The notes below the pieces were generated by a model. The model saw nothing but the letters and a program-made list of their open reading frames with translations, was not told where the DNA came from and did not search any database. Below are positions 11,968 to 23,568 of a stretch of 64,000 nucleotides of DNA, piece after piece (positions within the stretch are counted from its first letter, which is position 1; every line of letters starts with the position of its first letter). Made by a program: the position numbers and the translations under genes. The DNA comes from Protopterus annectens (taxonomy: Eukaryota; Chordata; Ceratodontiformes; Protopteridae), in NCBI RefSeq assembly GCF_019279795.1, contig NC_056744.1, positions 1,512,396,495 through 1,512,460,494 of the forward strand, given 5' to 3'.

Positions 11968-14900
11968 AATACTATTGGAAAAGCTGTCTCTTTCATCCAA
12001 AACAAAAACATTATTATAATACCTATTAACAGATTAACATGGGTTAAACATAGCACAGATTCCCTTTCACTAGCAAACATTTTCTTTTTTAAATTGTTTC
12101 AGCCTAGCGCTTAAGCATTCCAAGCTGACAGTTTACTGTTTCACTACATGAAACAGCTGTCTAGAGCTTTACCTAGATGTGAGAAGAAATTCCTCTTCCC
12201 TTAAATACACTCGCAGTTCCATACATAAAAAGTTAAATCCAATACAAGTGAGACTTGCTTTAATCGCAAGCCGAGAGATAAAGGGTTTTTTTTACATGCC
12301 GCTCGCTAGCAGACATTTTCTTTTTTTCTTTGTTTCATAGTTCTTGGTGTCTCTGGACAGGGGCAAGGTGGCTATTTTTTTGTGAAATTGTGGTATCCAT
12401 TGACAGATTAACATGGGTTGAACAAGGCATGGATTCCTTTCTCTAGCAAATGTTTTTTTTTACTTTGTTTTCAGCCTAGCGCTTGAACATTCCAAGCTGA
12501 CAATTTGCCGTTTCACTACACGGCTGTCTCGAGCATTGCCTGGATGCGAGAGGTGATTCCTCTTCCCTTGGTGCACTCACAATTCCTTTGCATATACGGT
12601 TAAATCTAGTGCAAGTGAGGCTTGCTTTAATCGCAAGCCAAGAGATAAAGGTTTTTTTTTCTTTACGTGTACTACATGGTAGAAAATTATTTTAAATTTG
12701 CCTTCTTATATTATGTCTACTGCACACTCCGAAATGACCCATGAGAAACCTAGAAGTCAATAAGATTATTGTTTACATAGTATAGATAGAGAACTAGCAT
12801 GCTTTTCTGCATTAACACTAATCGTACTGTCTCCTTGTGCTAAAAGTGACAAGTCATTGTAAAGTACTTTAAGAAAATTGGTTCCAAGTGTATGGCTCAT
12901 CCCCTATTGCAAATGTTCATTTATCTCTTGATTTCTTATGTAAAGGCTGATTAAAAACATATAGAGGGGTTCCATTCAAAGCTCTATCTGTATATTTCTA
13001 TCTGTATATTTCAGCACTTAGGTAGATTTTAGTAATGTGTTTACTGAAATATTTACAGAATCACACTCAGCACAGTCCCTATCAGATCTCTAAACTAGCT
13101 ACATCAGCAAATTAATGGTCAAGCTTGTTTTCCTCATTCTTCCAGTCTGTATCACCACTGTAAATTTTTTTTAGCTTTATGAGGTGAAAGAACAAGGTCA
13201 AATTGAACAAGTCAATGACTGCCTTCTTGGAGAGAAGGAAAGAGTAACTATATATAATTTATTTGAAAGATGCTTATTTGGGTTTGTGGCAGTTTGGAGG
13301 TGAAAGGAGACAGCACTAAATTAAACTTCTCCTTGTCAGCTGAAATCATAAGAAACAAGGGTGGGGTTATGCAAAGTAATAATGACCGCATTGTATGGTT
13401 TTGTAACTGTAGGCTTTTGAAAGAAAGAAGAGGTAAAATAAGCAAACAGATAATGGGGCTCCACATATTATTATAATAAGTAATAACTTATGTTGCTACC
13501 TTCTATGTAATGGATATCTGGACAAAACACATACTGTTTTTGGAAACATTGGTATTAAAATACATGGCTTAAACAAATAATGCTTCGGCATTTTAAAATA
13601 ACAGTTTTGTGATTCTTTTCATGGGCTATTAGGCTTGAGTGTTGATTTGAAAAGGAAAATCTTTTCAATTCACTTATTTGCATTTGTAGCTATGTATTTG
13701 AAAGGTTACAGCTGAATTAGTGAGAATTGTTATGACTGCAAACTGAAAAGTTGAAATGAGTTTCCCTTACATAAACAAATGTCTTGTTTCATAAAATAAC
13801 AACCACTCTACACATGAAATCTCCATTCTTATGTCAAGAAAGTGAAGTCAGAGTGCTTCATTTGAGGTCTGGCCCTAAATATTAGATTATTATGCCTTAA
13901 CGATCTAAATCAATTTCTTGTCACTATAACATGGGAAATAGTTTGGAGTTGCAACTCTGTAAAAAAAACATATTGTCACTGAATGCTTATTCATTACCCT
14001 CCACAGTAGACTTAAGACATAACTACAACTTAGGTCTACAAAATGACAAAAAGCCTCTAATCTATTACACCTTTTTTATGACATACCTTAAAGTATATAA
14101 TAGTAAAATCACAAAACAATTAAATGTTAAACTACACCCACAGGAAAGAAAACTGTATGAATTTTACTATTCCTTGCAGTTTCTCTATATAATAAGAGAG
14201 GTATAATGTTTTGTTATATTTAATTTTTAACACTATGACTTTAAGGTTGGTAATGAAGATACATTTTCATTTCTGTTACCATGGATGTACTTGATGAAAT
14301 AGTAATTATTAGAAAATCCAATGAATTGCTGTCAAAACTGTGTTACTTCATAAAAAAAATGAATGCGGAATAATGAGTCAGCAACTGAGTTGCACTGAGA
14401 AGGGTTTAAAAATTCTGCTTAAGATGTTTAAAGTGTTATAATAATTGCCTGAAGACAAATGTTAAAGTTGTCCCTCATTACTAAAAGGGATATGAAGAAG
14501 AGTAAGGAACAGGGGAAAAAAATAAGGGGCGAGAGGAAAGATAAGAGGAAAAAAGGGGAAAGAGAAAGGAAGAAGAGAAAAGTGAAATATAAGGTTTTAT
14601 ATAAGTAGTCATAATTTGACTTACAACACATCCAGATTAGAACTGGCTTGTAAGAGTTTTCCCTATTCATTGTAAGTCATGTAACTAATAGTCTAGAGAA
14701 GAGTGAAATATGTTTTAGTAATTCTTAATTTATCAGCATGCTTAAGCTAACTGTTATTGCTATCAACTGTTTTAAATGTTGAATTATTAATTTTAATGAT
14801 TATCCTAACTAATGCAAAAATTGTTTATTTCTCTATCAAGTCAAATAGAAATGCTTAAATGGATAGCTATTGTTTGAATACCTCTTTTTTTCGATAAATA

Positions 14901-15417
14901 TTCTCATACATATTCACTGTCAAGTTATACAATTTTTGGCTTAGTAAGAGTACTTATGGAAATGAGAATGGGTTCTTTCTCAATCAAACAATGTTTTGCC
15001 AGTAAACTTACAATACACTTATTAAAATCAAAATCTCTTGTTACATAAATATATTGCTGTTCTCTCATACAAGTACAATTACATAATTTTCCATAGAATA
15101 TATATTTGGAGCCTCAAGTTGGGCAATTTTGTTCAAGTTTTTGGAAAGATGATTAATCTGACTGGATATTCTTATTCTGTCAGATTAGGAATGGATTTCA
15201 TTTCATGTCAGTTAAAGGATTTCTTGAAATTTAATTACTTTTTTAAAAAAAAACTTTCCTTTTACAGGCCTCAACCTAAATTCAAAACATATCACTCAAT
15301 GGGAATTAGTAATTTGATAACAAAATATAACTTTTACAAAAAGGGGTTACAAGACTTAAATAATACAAACACTTGCTATTATATCCTTTTAACACTCTTA
15401 ACTTTTGAGTAAATAAG
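11968..15417 (+). other. Long inter-ORF spacer of L1 copy A
   Basis: About 3.4 kb separates ORF1 from ORF2, with no recognisable protein. It contains a tandem duplication of about 370 bases (12029-12665), then sequence matching window bases 1-2851. Short frames at 13270-13476 and 13931-14206 show no known domain. The last 300 bases before ORF2 also match copy C (44074-44395 on the - strand), showing that at least this part belongs to the element and is not a later insertion. Confidence 0.6.
12029..12665 (+). repeat. Tandem duplication, period about 370 bp, in L1-A spacer
   Basis: Unit 1 starts with acagattaacatgggtt at 12029 and unit 2 with the same string at 12403. Both contain gcctagcgcttgaacattcc-type and GCTTGCTTTAATCGCAAGC motifs; the latter is a six-base inverted repeat with a seven-base loop. 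The start of the window (1-110) lies within the second unit of copy B. The units differ by scattered substitutions, so the duplication is not very recent. Confidence 0.75.
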
Positions 15418-18400
15418 ATGGATTTGACTTTTCTTTCTTTGAATGTCAGTGGTTTAAACAACCCAAGGAAAAGGTTAAATTTACTAAAATATTTGAAATT
15501 AAATACAGCACAAGTAGTTTTTTTACAAGAAACTTACTTTAAAGCAAATAATAGCTTTTTTGGAATCCAAATGAATACTTAAAATTATCCACTTATTCAT
15601 ACATTAAAAAACTAGGAGTCTTAACATTATGGAAAAAATACTATCTTCTTCCAAATCAATTACAATTATGAAGATAAATAGGGTCTTCTATCTATTATAA
15701 TAATACAATTTAGTAACAGAATTTGGACATTAGTGAATGCCTATTGGTTTCCTGGAATTGGAGTTAAAACAATAAAAAAGCATTTAGAACTTATCATTAA
15801 AAACATTAAGGGTAGTTTGATTCTAGGAGGAGACTTTAACTGTTTACTAAGTGATTCAGAAACCTCTAATAAAAGACCTTTTCGTATTACCTCTACAGGA
15901 AAATATCTTAAAAATGGACAGATAATTTACAGTTATATGATTTATTTTATCTCAAAAATGATAATTCACTAGAATTTTCTCACTCTGACTTTAGGCATAA
16001 GACCCAGACTAGAACTGATAAAATATGTATATCTCAAGAGCTAAAAACAAAAATATCATATTTGACAATAATCCGTGTCCTATATCTGATCACAATGCAC
16101 TCATTTTTAATCTTCAAACAGATTTTAAGAAACTGTCCTTCACTAAAAGAATTACAGCTTATATTTCTAAATTAAAGCAGTTTAAACTTTGGCTAGACTC
16201 AGAAATAAAACTTTTTCTAGACACTAAACTAACTAGTGAGGTAAATGTAGTAATCCTATGGGATTCCTTAAAAGCTACCTATACAACAAAATTATTACAT
16301 GATTTAATAATAAAACAAAAGTGTGGGAGTCTGAACTATCTAACATACAAAACAAATTGTATTAATAAACAATGATAATACAAAAGTTTTATCAAATAAG
16401 AAATAATAAATTGAATCTTTAAATAAAATATATAATGACATTTTAACTCACAAAACTAATTTAGCCCTAGAAAATTAAAATTAAACTCTTATTCTGTTTC
16501 TCCAAAGTATATGGCAATCTAGCAATGAGAGTAAAAAGACACTCCATTGAACATAATATTATAAGTGTAGCTCATGAAGGTAGGAATAATAAAAAAGTTT
16601 CTGACATAGCGATATTCTAGATGCCTTCAAATATCCCTACTCAGAACAATACAAAAACAAAGATCTTCAACAGAATATTTCAGATCATGTTCTAGACTTT
16701 TCTAAATTTAAAAAAACTTACCAGAGAACATAATTAATGTAATTCAAAAACAAATGTCCCTAAAGGAAATTAATGAAAAGATTAAAGAAAGCAAAAATAA
16801 AAAATCACCAGGCATAGACGGTATTACTAATGAAATATAAAAGCTTCTACCATCCTCAGCTATATCAGTTCTACATAAGGCTTTAAATGAATTGTACTTA
16901 CAAGGCACAATTCCACCTTCATGGAGATATTCATTAATTACTCCTATACTAAAAGAAAATAAAGATTCTCACTTATGTAGTTCATATAGACCAATCCTTT
17001 GATTAATAATGATTATAAAATGTTAATGTCCATTTTAGTTAATTGATTCAAGAAATCACTAACACACCTTATCACTGAAGATCAAACAGGATTCATTTAT
17101 AATAGGCATACTCAAGATAACATTCAAAGAATTCTGACCATCATAGACATATTAAATAGGGATAATCAAGAAGCTCTTATAATCACCCTTGACATTGAAA
17201 AGGCCTTTGACTCCCTGAACTGGAATTTTCTTTTAAAATTCTTGAATCATATAAATTCCCTAACCAATTTATTAACTTTATAAAAATATTTATAACAATA
17301 ATTTAGCATATGTAAAATTAGGACCATTTACATCTGAATCTATTGAAATTACTAGGGGTACCAAACAAGTTTGTCCAATGTCTCCAGTCTTATTTGCATT
17401 AGCAATAGAACCTTTTTCCTTGAAAATTCATTCTAACCCCAAAATTAAAGGCTTTAATATATATAATCAATTTGAATCTAAAATAATGCTATTTGCAGAT
17501 GATATATTACTTACTTTAATGAACTCAGATGAATATTTACAAGAATTAGAATTACTAGTTAAAAAATTATATGATATATCAGGGCTTAAATTCAGTAGTT
17601 CTAAATCCAATCACATATTGTTAAATAAAAAAAAATAATGATAACACTAACTCTACTAAGAGTGGAATAGCTGGGAAACAGGTATCTTCTTTAAAATATT
17701 TAGGGATTGTATTGTGTGCTAATATAAAATTAACTTTAAATACCAATCATAACAACATAGTGAACATATTAAAAAATCTTACAGAGAAATGGAACAAATT
17801 ACATTTAAATTTTGAAGATGGGTTACAGCTAATTAAAATGATTTTGTTACCAAAAATAAATTACATTGCTGTATCTATTTTTATATTACCAAGTAAAAAT
17901 AATTTAAGAGAAATAAATAGAATTATTTTAAAATTCTTGTGGTACTCAAAGAAAAATAGAATAGCTTTATCAAACCATATTAGAGCATGGGAAATGGCAG
18001 GAATACATTTTCCTGACTTAGAATCATACATTAAAGCTTCTAATCTCAGAACAATATTAAATTGGACTGATCCAAAATTTTCTTCAGCATGGATATCCCT
18101 ACATGCAACCATTATCCTAAATGAAAATAAATTAATAAAAAAATTACAACTAAATGACCTGAGTAATAAATTTTGGTATGCACTTTGTGTCAATCTACAA
18201 TATAATATTATTAAACCCACAAATCTAAATTATATAAATTATAATACTTTTAGATGTTTTAACAAAAATATTGATATTAAACTATGGATACAACTACTAT
18301 ACCCCTTTAAAATTACAAAAAACTTTTCAATAATATCAATGCAGATATTCTTAGTAACTGGAAGTGAAAAAAATTTACATGCTGGTATCATTGTATTATG

Positions 18401-19233
18401 AACTTAGTTACTCTTGATGCAAAAAATGTAATTGAAACTTTTAATTTGTCGGAAATAAATTGGTTCGCTCTCAACAGTATACTTCCATTTACTCAAGATC
18501 TATGTAGAATAATAAAGAACTCTCCCTTTTCATCTGCACCTAAATTTATAATTCTTATACATGAAATCCTACATGGAGAACTTATGTGGAAAAATTTAAT
18601 ATCAAAACTCTATGAAGTCATAATTAACTACAAAACTATTCCTAATCAGAAATTTTGGGACTTTATTGCCAGGGATTATACATTATCCTTAATCTCTGAA
18701 AATAAAACTAATCTTCTATACTCCATTAAATTAACTTATAATTTACAAGTATGGAGATTTTTTTTCCTGGAAATGTTTGCATAGAGCATTCTATACTCCT
18801 AATAGAATTGCTAAATGTAATCTTTCTAAGGAGGTAACATGTTGGAGATGCTCTCTAAAGTGTAAGGTTGATTGGTTGCATATCTTTTATAAATGTTCTC
18901 TCATTAAAAAAAATTGGGAAGACATTGAAAATTTCCTTCAAGCTATCTTTAATGATTCCTTTGAATATAAATGATTCTATTACAATGAATAACAAAAATA
19001 AATATCTTATTTGGACAATTTTTGGCAGTAGCCAAAAATGCATCACAAGAATATGGATGTCACCCTCCATTCCAACTGTTGAGGACTTCATGACTCTACT
19101 GGATAACTTGGCATCAACGGAAATAAAAGTAAAAGAACTAAGAATTTCTCCTAGAAAATGGGCTAATAATCCTTGGAAGAAGGTTTTCTCTCTTATTAAG
19201 ACAATGAATCAAGATAAGACTTCATCTCATTAA
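15418..19233 (+). pseudogene. L1 ORF2 (endonuclease + reverse transcriptase), copy A, broken
   Basis: The frame begins at the ATG at 15418 (MDLTFLSLNVSGLNNP) and would end at KTMNQDKTSSH with a stop at 19233, about 1270 codons, a normal L1 ORF2 length. Endonuclease motifs: QETYF, GGDFNCLLSDSET (about 15830) and SDHNAL (about 16088). RT: LDIEKAFDSLNW (about 17190), SPVLFALAIEP (about 17381) and the catalytic motif FADDILL (about 17492), which keeps both Asp residues. A long open piece at 17712-18401 covers the thumb region. The C-terminal Cys motif CWRCSLKCK lies at about 18842. Frameshifts and stops, including the TGA near 17046 shared with copies B and D, make it inactive. It lacks the 78-base deletion of B and D. 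Confidence 0.88.
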
Positions 19234-19707
19234 TCAATCTAGAAACAAGAACTATTGAATATTGTATAACCCCTTTTTTTGTTAATATTATTTGCTATTC
19301 CTGTCTCTTCTTATTTGAGGCCTCTGTAAATTTTGTACATAATTTATGATTATTTGTCATTTAAATTGTAAATTACTCTGTTTTCTAAATTGTTATTGGA
19401 AAATCAAATAAAAATTTTGAGTAAAAAAAAACATTTTTAAAAAGAAGATTTGGCTCCATGTTGTGGATTGTTTTGGAATGACAAGTTAAATAGAGATAAA
19501 AAATATTGTTAATAGTAATAAACTTTAAAACATTCAAATACATTAAAAGCCATTAATTACCATATTAAAAACATTTTTGAGTAGACACCTTATAAAATTG
19601 TCTTGTTAAAAACTTTAAAATTTCTCTAGAGGTAAAGAGATGTTAGAAATCGATTTAGTGTGACTAAAAATCATTGTGTTGTGTGTTTACAGTATCACCC
19701 TTCATTA

Positions 19708-20415
19708 TTATAGTTTAGCTGCCCTTAACTTTAAAAGGGAAGTTATAGATATTTGTTCATTCAATTCCAGTTTTTTATTGGCTTCCAGTGTGATCTGCCA
19801 CCAGAGCTCCTTATATTCAATAGTCTTTTCCCATAGGCCACCCCATTCATTTTTGTCCACTTTTTCCAGGACAAAAAATAAGTAGTGGACATTGGTACAT
19901 TCTTGGCTATGTTTATATAAGGCATTAGTGTCCTTCTTGTTCTGTAAATCGTATGTGTGCTCATATATTCTTTTTCTTAATCTACGTTCAGTTTTTCCAA
20001 TGTAGAATGAATCACATACCTCACACTTTGCCAAATAAACAAGACCACTAGTGTCACAATTTATAAATTCTTTACTTTCCAACTCCGTGTTTCTACACTC
20101 TAAAAAAATGCTCTCTTTGTTGTAAACGTATCCACACTGTGAACACTGCCCACACTTAAAAGTTCCTTTCCTCTTTTTATTCTTAAGAATTCCCTTGTCA
20201 TGACTGGATTCTAACAAATTTATCAGATTCTTAGAATTATTGTATACAATTTTAATTGTTTCCTTTTTTATTTTGTCCAGATCAGTGAAAGCCACACACC
20301 TGTTCCATTCCCTATTCACAATCTCTCTTACAATTGTTGAACTGGCATTGAACTCTAAAACCAAGGCCTTATCAAAATTTTCTAGATTGTCTGTTTTTCC
20401 CAATTTGGTGAACAT
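19708..20415 (-). pseudogene. PLE GIY-YIG endonuclease domain, copy A (long open frame)
   Basis: A frame of 235 codons is open here, cleaner than in copy B. A basic linker comes first (residues 1-85), then a Cys cluster KCGQCSQCGYVYN (about 88-100), then the nuclease core GLVYLAKCEVCDSFYIGKT (about 126-144) with RRLRKRIYEH. KELWW near 208 holds the candidate catalytic Glu, and LNEQ near 220 the terminal Asn. It ends at LKLRAAKL, as does copy B. In the family this domain is fused to RT; here the link to RT is broken between 20415 and 20610. The Cys cluster resembles the zinc-binding linker described for some endonuclease-bearing PLEs. Confidence 0.85.
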
Positions 20416-20819
20416 CTCACCCTATTGTCATTACCTAGAATAGGCTGATATTTTCCTGTCCTACCTCCTAGTACCTCTTTTTCTACTTCATCCAATAAAT
20501 AATCGGGGTATTTCCTTGTTTTAAACATTCTTCTTAAGAACTCAATTTTTTTGTAAAAATCTTCATTTTTTTGAGGTCATCCTGCAGGCTCTTATGTATT
20601 GCCCTTTTACTATATTCTTCTTATAGTGCTAGGATGTGCAATAACAAAGTGCAGATATGAGTTGGAATATGTTGTTTTTCTGAAAACCCTGGAATTGAAC
20701 TCATAATTGCCTTTGTAAATTTCAACATCTAAATACTGTAACATCTCACTACTTATCTTGTATGTGAATTCCAGAAAATTAGTACTTTGATTCAGGTAAT
20801 CAATAAAATTAACAACTTC

Positions 20820-20834
20820 ATTTTCTGGTGCCAC
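20820..20834. repeat. Target-site duplication of RTE insert (left copy)
   Basis: ATTTTCTGGTGCCAC. It recurs at 21699-21713, and together the two copies restore continuous PLE sequence as seen in copy B near 8177. Confidence 0.9.
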
Positions 20835-21698
20835 TCATATCTTATTTCTTATTTGTAATGGTGATGGACAGGTTGACAGGTGAGATCAGACAGGAGGCCC
20901 CATGGACTATGATGTTTGCAGATGACATTGTGATCTGTAGTGAGAGTAGGGACCATGTTGAGGAGACCCTGGAGAGGTGGAGATATGCTCTAGCGAGGAG
21001 AGGAATGAAGGTCAGCAGGACTAAGACAGAATATGTGTGTCTAAATGAGAGGGAGGATAGAAGAATGGTGAGGATGCAGGGAGTAGAGCTGGCAAAGGTG
21101 GATGAGTTTAAGTACTTGGGATCAACAGGTCAGATTAATGATGAGTGTGGAAGAGAGGTGAAGAAGAGAATACAGACAGGGTGGAATGGGTGGAGAAGAA
21201 TGTCAGCAGTGATTTGTGCCAGACAGGTACAAGTAAGAGTAAAAGGGAAGGTATACAAGATGGCAGTGAGACCAGCTATGTTGTATGGGTTGGAGATGGT
21301 GGCATTGACAAAAAGGCAGGAGTTAGAGCTGGAAGTGTCAGAGTTAAATATGTTAAGATTTGCACTGGGTGTGACAATGATGGGCAGGATTAGGAATCAG
21401 TATATTAGAGGGTCAGCTCAGGTTGGATGGTCTGGAGACAAAGTCAGAGAGGTGAGATTGCGTTGGGTTGGACATTTGCTGAGGAGGGATGCTGGGTATA
21501 TTGGGAAAAGGATGCTAAGAATGGAGCTGCCAGGTAAGAGGAAAAGAGGAAGGCCTAAGATAAGGTTTATGGATGTGGTGAAAGAGGACATGCAGGTGGT
21601 TGGTGTGACACAGCAATTATGCAGAGGACAGGAAGAAATGGAAACAGATGATCTGCTGTGGCGACCCCTAATGGGAACAGCCGAAAGAGAAGAAGAAG
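20835..21698 (+). mobile_element. RTE-clade LINE, 5'-truncated insertion
   Basis: A 5'-truncated non-LTR element, about 860 bases long, flanked by a 15-base target duplication and inserted in the RT of PLE-A. It ends with GCGACCCCTAATGGGAACAG then ccgaaagagaagaagaag, a tail typical of vertebrate RTE elements. Its coding part is listed separately. Confidence 0.88.
20850..21643 (+). CDS. RTE reverse transcriptase, C-terminal fragment
   Basis: An open fragment beginning VMVMDRLTGEIRQEAPW, then the RT catalytic motif MMFADDIVIC (about 20910) with both Asp residues. It continues with KVSRTKTEYVCL, FKYLGSTG, the GKVYKMAVRPAMLYGLE motif (about 21249), RNQYIRG and RLRWVGHLLRRD (about 21458), ending in a basic GKRKRGRPKIRFMDVV segment. 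This order is characteristic of RTE-clade RTs. The endonuclease and first half of the RT are missing, so it is a dead fragment although the frame is open. The apparent start at the left end uses flanking PLE sequence and is not a true start. Confidence 0.85.
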
Positions 21699-21713
21699 AT
21701 TTTCTGGTGCCAC
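21699..21713. repeat. Target-site duplication of RTE insert (right copy)
   Basis: ATTTTCTGGTGCCAC, identical to 20820-20834. Confidence 0.9.
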
Positions 21714-21869
21714 CCAAAATATTGCTATATCATCCAAGAATCTCTTGCAGATAATCCAGTTCTCCTTATACATAGATTCCAACCCCATCTTTTCCTCTCA
21801 TTTTGCCAGGTCTAAATTGGCGTAGGTGGGTGCACAGGCCTCACCCATCGCAACGCCTTTTGTCTGATG

Positions 21870-22392
21870 TGGTCCTGGGAAGTGTTTTTCATAAAGAGTT
21901 GTTAGAAATATTTAACAGATGTGGGCTTGAGATTTTAAATTGTATTATTGATGAGAATAATAGAGTGAAGATGGCGCTAATTAAGGATGCAGAAACAGTG
22001 AATGAATGTATTAAAAATTATTTGATGTTTACAATTCCAGCTGAACAGGAAAAATATCACAGCACTCAAAAAGAGGTTGATGGACAATGTAGTGACCTTA
22101 TTAAAAAAGGATCAAGAAATTAGAGCGGGATATTTTAGATTACAAGAACAACACTAGTTACCCCAAATCGAAGTCTGAGGGTAGGTTTTGGGAGAGGAAC
22201 AACAATAGAGACAGAATAAATAGGAACAACGGAGAATTAACAAGAGTGGGTGAACAAGTCACAGAACTAGATGACATTTCTGAATATCCCCCAATACGTA
22301 GATCTGAGGGAATCAGAAACAGAGCTGAACAACAACAACAACAGTTTCCAAATTTTTGGAGGGGACCGAGAAGAGGGAGGGGGAGGTACTAA
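21870..22392 (+). pseudogene. PLE ORF1 C-terminal half, inverted part of copy A
   Basis: This + strand piece matches ORF1 of copy B from about its middle: SVFHKELLEIFNRCGLEIL, ECIKNYL, FTIPAEQEKYHS, ending in the Arg/Gly-rich RGRGRY with a TAA at 22390-22392. A frameshift after residue CSDLIK (about 22110) breaks it. Its 5' limit (21867-21869) is the junction with the - strand RT half, with a three-base microhomology ATG. Confidence 0.8.
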
Positions 22393-23221
22393 CCAATTCC
22401 TGTACCACCCACCCTGACTTGGAAAAGATTGATATAAAACAGGATAAAGACAACCCTTTTAGATATATATGTGAAGATTTTAGTATTTATAATTTCAGCT
22501 CCATGTCACTGATAAGAGAACATTTTAGACTTTTATCAAAAGGAATTAAATTTATACCATTAAGACAGGGAGATTTGGCAAAAACTTTGATGGATATAAA
22601 GGTTTTCACAAGAAAAATTAATTTTCAAATATTGTTTGACCACAAATTAAATACAGAACCTGAAAGATTAGTGAGAAAAAGTACTTACAATCCACCCTTA
22701 CACCCCCAAATCAAAAATGTTGAGGTTTTGGTAGAGAAAAAGATCAGAAAAAACTATAGCAAAGTGAAATATAGAAGGAATTTAGACCCAGCTGAAATTA
22801 ATGTCCTTAACAAGCTCAGAAATTACATGAATTTAAGAATCATGAAGCCAGACAAGGGAGGAGAATAGTTTTTATAGCTAGTTTTAGTTACGAAGGAAAG
22901 ATGAGTGACATGTTAAGGGAACCCAATAAATATGTAACCGTTTCTAGGAATGAGATAAATATAGCATATCGAAAAATTGATATGATACTAGAAGACTTAT
23001 TAGTTGAAGAATCTATCGATAAGAGAACTTTTCATTACCTTACGGTGGAAAAACTTAGAATTCCCACGATTTTTGGGATCCCAAAAACACATAAAAATGG
23101 AAAGATCCCCCCTTAAGGCCTATTGTATCAGCAGATTGATCTAAAACCTTGCCCCTTACAAAATATGTTGATAGTAAACTGAAAGGTTTATGGTTAAAAA
23201 GAAAGAACATCTTAAGAGATA
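22393..23221 (+). pseudogene. PLE reverse transcriptase N-terminal half, inverted part of copy A
   Basis: It matches copy B RT from its beginning: EKIDIKQDKDNPFRYICED, GIKFIPLRQGD, NLDPAEINVLNKLRNY, then KPDKGGE (the PADKGG-like block), a frameshift near 22868, and NKYVTVSRNEIN. It keeps a segment that copy B lost (VEKLRIPTIFGIPKTHKNGK, about 23045-23102), showing the family form of this RT motif. It ends at RKNILRD at about 23221, where similarity to copy B stops. A stop falls at 23116. Confidence 0.8.
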
Positions 23222-23242
23222 GATGATGAAGATCAGATGATG

Positions 23243-23280
23243 ATGATGAAGTTCTTATTGTGAAGGACGAAAGCACTTAT
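23243..23280 (+). ncRNA. Hammerhead-ribozyme-like motif next to PLE-A
   Basis: Core TGATGA at 23244-23249 (the preceding base is A where C is expected), stem II GTTCTT/AAGGAC at 23251-23256 and 23263-23268 (six pairs, one G-U) with a six-base loop, then GAAA at 23269-23272, then a possible very short stem III and cleavage triplet (agcactt). The upstream GAT repeats may have overwritten the C. It resembles the family 1 motif at 10645-10677, so it is probably part of a PLE terminal repeat. Confidence 0.5.
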
Positions 23281-23459
23281 CTAATGAACTGGCTTGGATT
23301 TTTATTCTCTGACTTCATGTTTTACTTTGGAAAGTGACTTTTTGTAAAGAGCCTACGTTCTGCTGGTTTGGTGGCTTCCTCAGATTATGAAATTCGCCAT
23401 GGATTTGCTTGTGGCATGTATTCCTTCCCAATTAAATGTCTGAATAATTGTTTTGAGTG

Positions 23460-23463
<4 letters not shown>

Positions 23464-23553
<90 letters not shown>

Positions 23554-23568
23554 TGTGTGTATGTGTGC
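23464..23568. repeat. (TG)n microsatellite
   Basis: About 44 perfect TG units (to about 23551), then an interrupted tail (gagtgtgtgtatgtgtgc). Confidence 0.95.

Larger units (their letters stand above)
11008..19428 (+). mobile_element. L1-like LINE, copy A, full length (about 8.4 kb)
   Basis: The element starts with GGGGGGCGGAGCCTAGATGG, an L1-type 5' end shared with copy C (48018 on the - strand). It has a short 5' UTR, ORF1 (11225-11967), a spacer of about 3.4 kb, ORF2 (15418-19233), and a 3' UTR ending gagt plus poly(A) at 19420-19430. A possible target duplication is AAAACCCATTTTT on the left (about 10993-11005) and AAAAAACATTTTT on the right (about 19426-19438). Both flanks are then PLE sequence, consistent with a LINE that inserted into a PLE 3' UTR. 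Confidence 0.85.
20610..21866 (-). pseudogene. PLE reverse transcriptase C-terminal half, copy A, split by RTE
   Basis: Two pieces of one RT flank the RTE insert. The right piece (21714-21866) reads KGVAMGEACAPTYANL, then ENWIICKRFLDDIAIFW with an intact catalytic Asp pair. The left piece (20610-20819) continues with NEVVNFIDYLNQ, NFLEFTYKIS, QYLDVEIYKG and RKTTYSNSYLH. The last two are the downstream RT motifs typical of PLEs. The frame is interrupted at 20610. Confidence 0.8.
19429..23221 (-). mobile_element. Penelope-like element, family 1, copy A, 5' part inverted
   Basis: From left to right: 3' UTR and GIY-YIG domain (- strand, 19429-20415), RT C-terminal half (- strand, interrupted by an RTE insertion), then an abrupt switch at 21867-21869 to + strand PLE sequence covering the ORF1 C-terminal half and the RT N-terminal half, which stops at about 23221. 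About 240 bases of RT present in copy B (8345-8580) are missing between the two halves. The order and deletion match the outcome of twin priming. Head-to-head placement of two truncated PLEs is the alternative. Confidence 0.75.
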
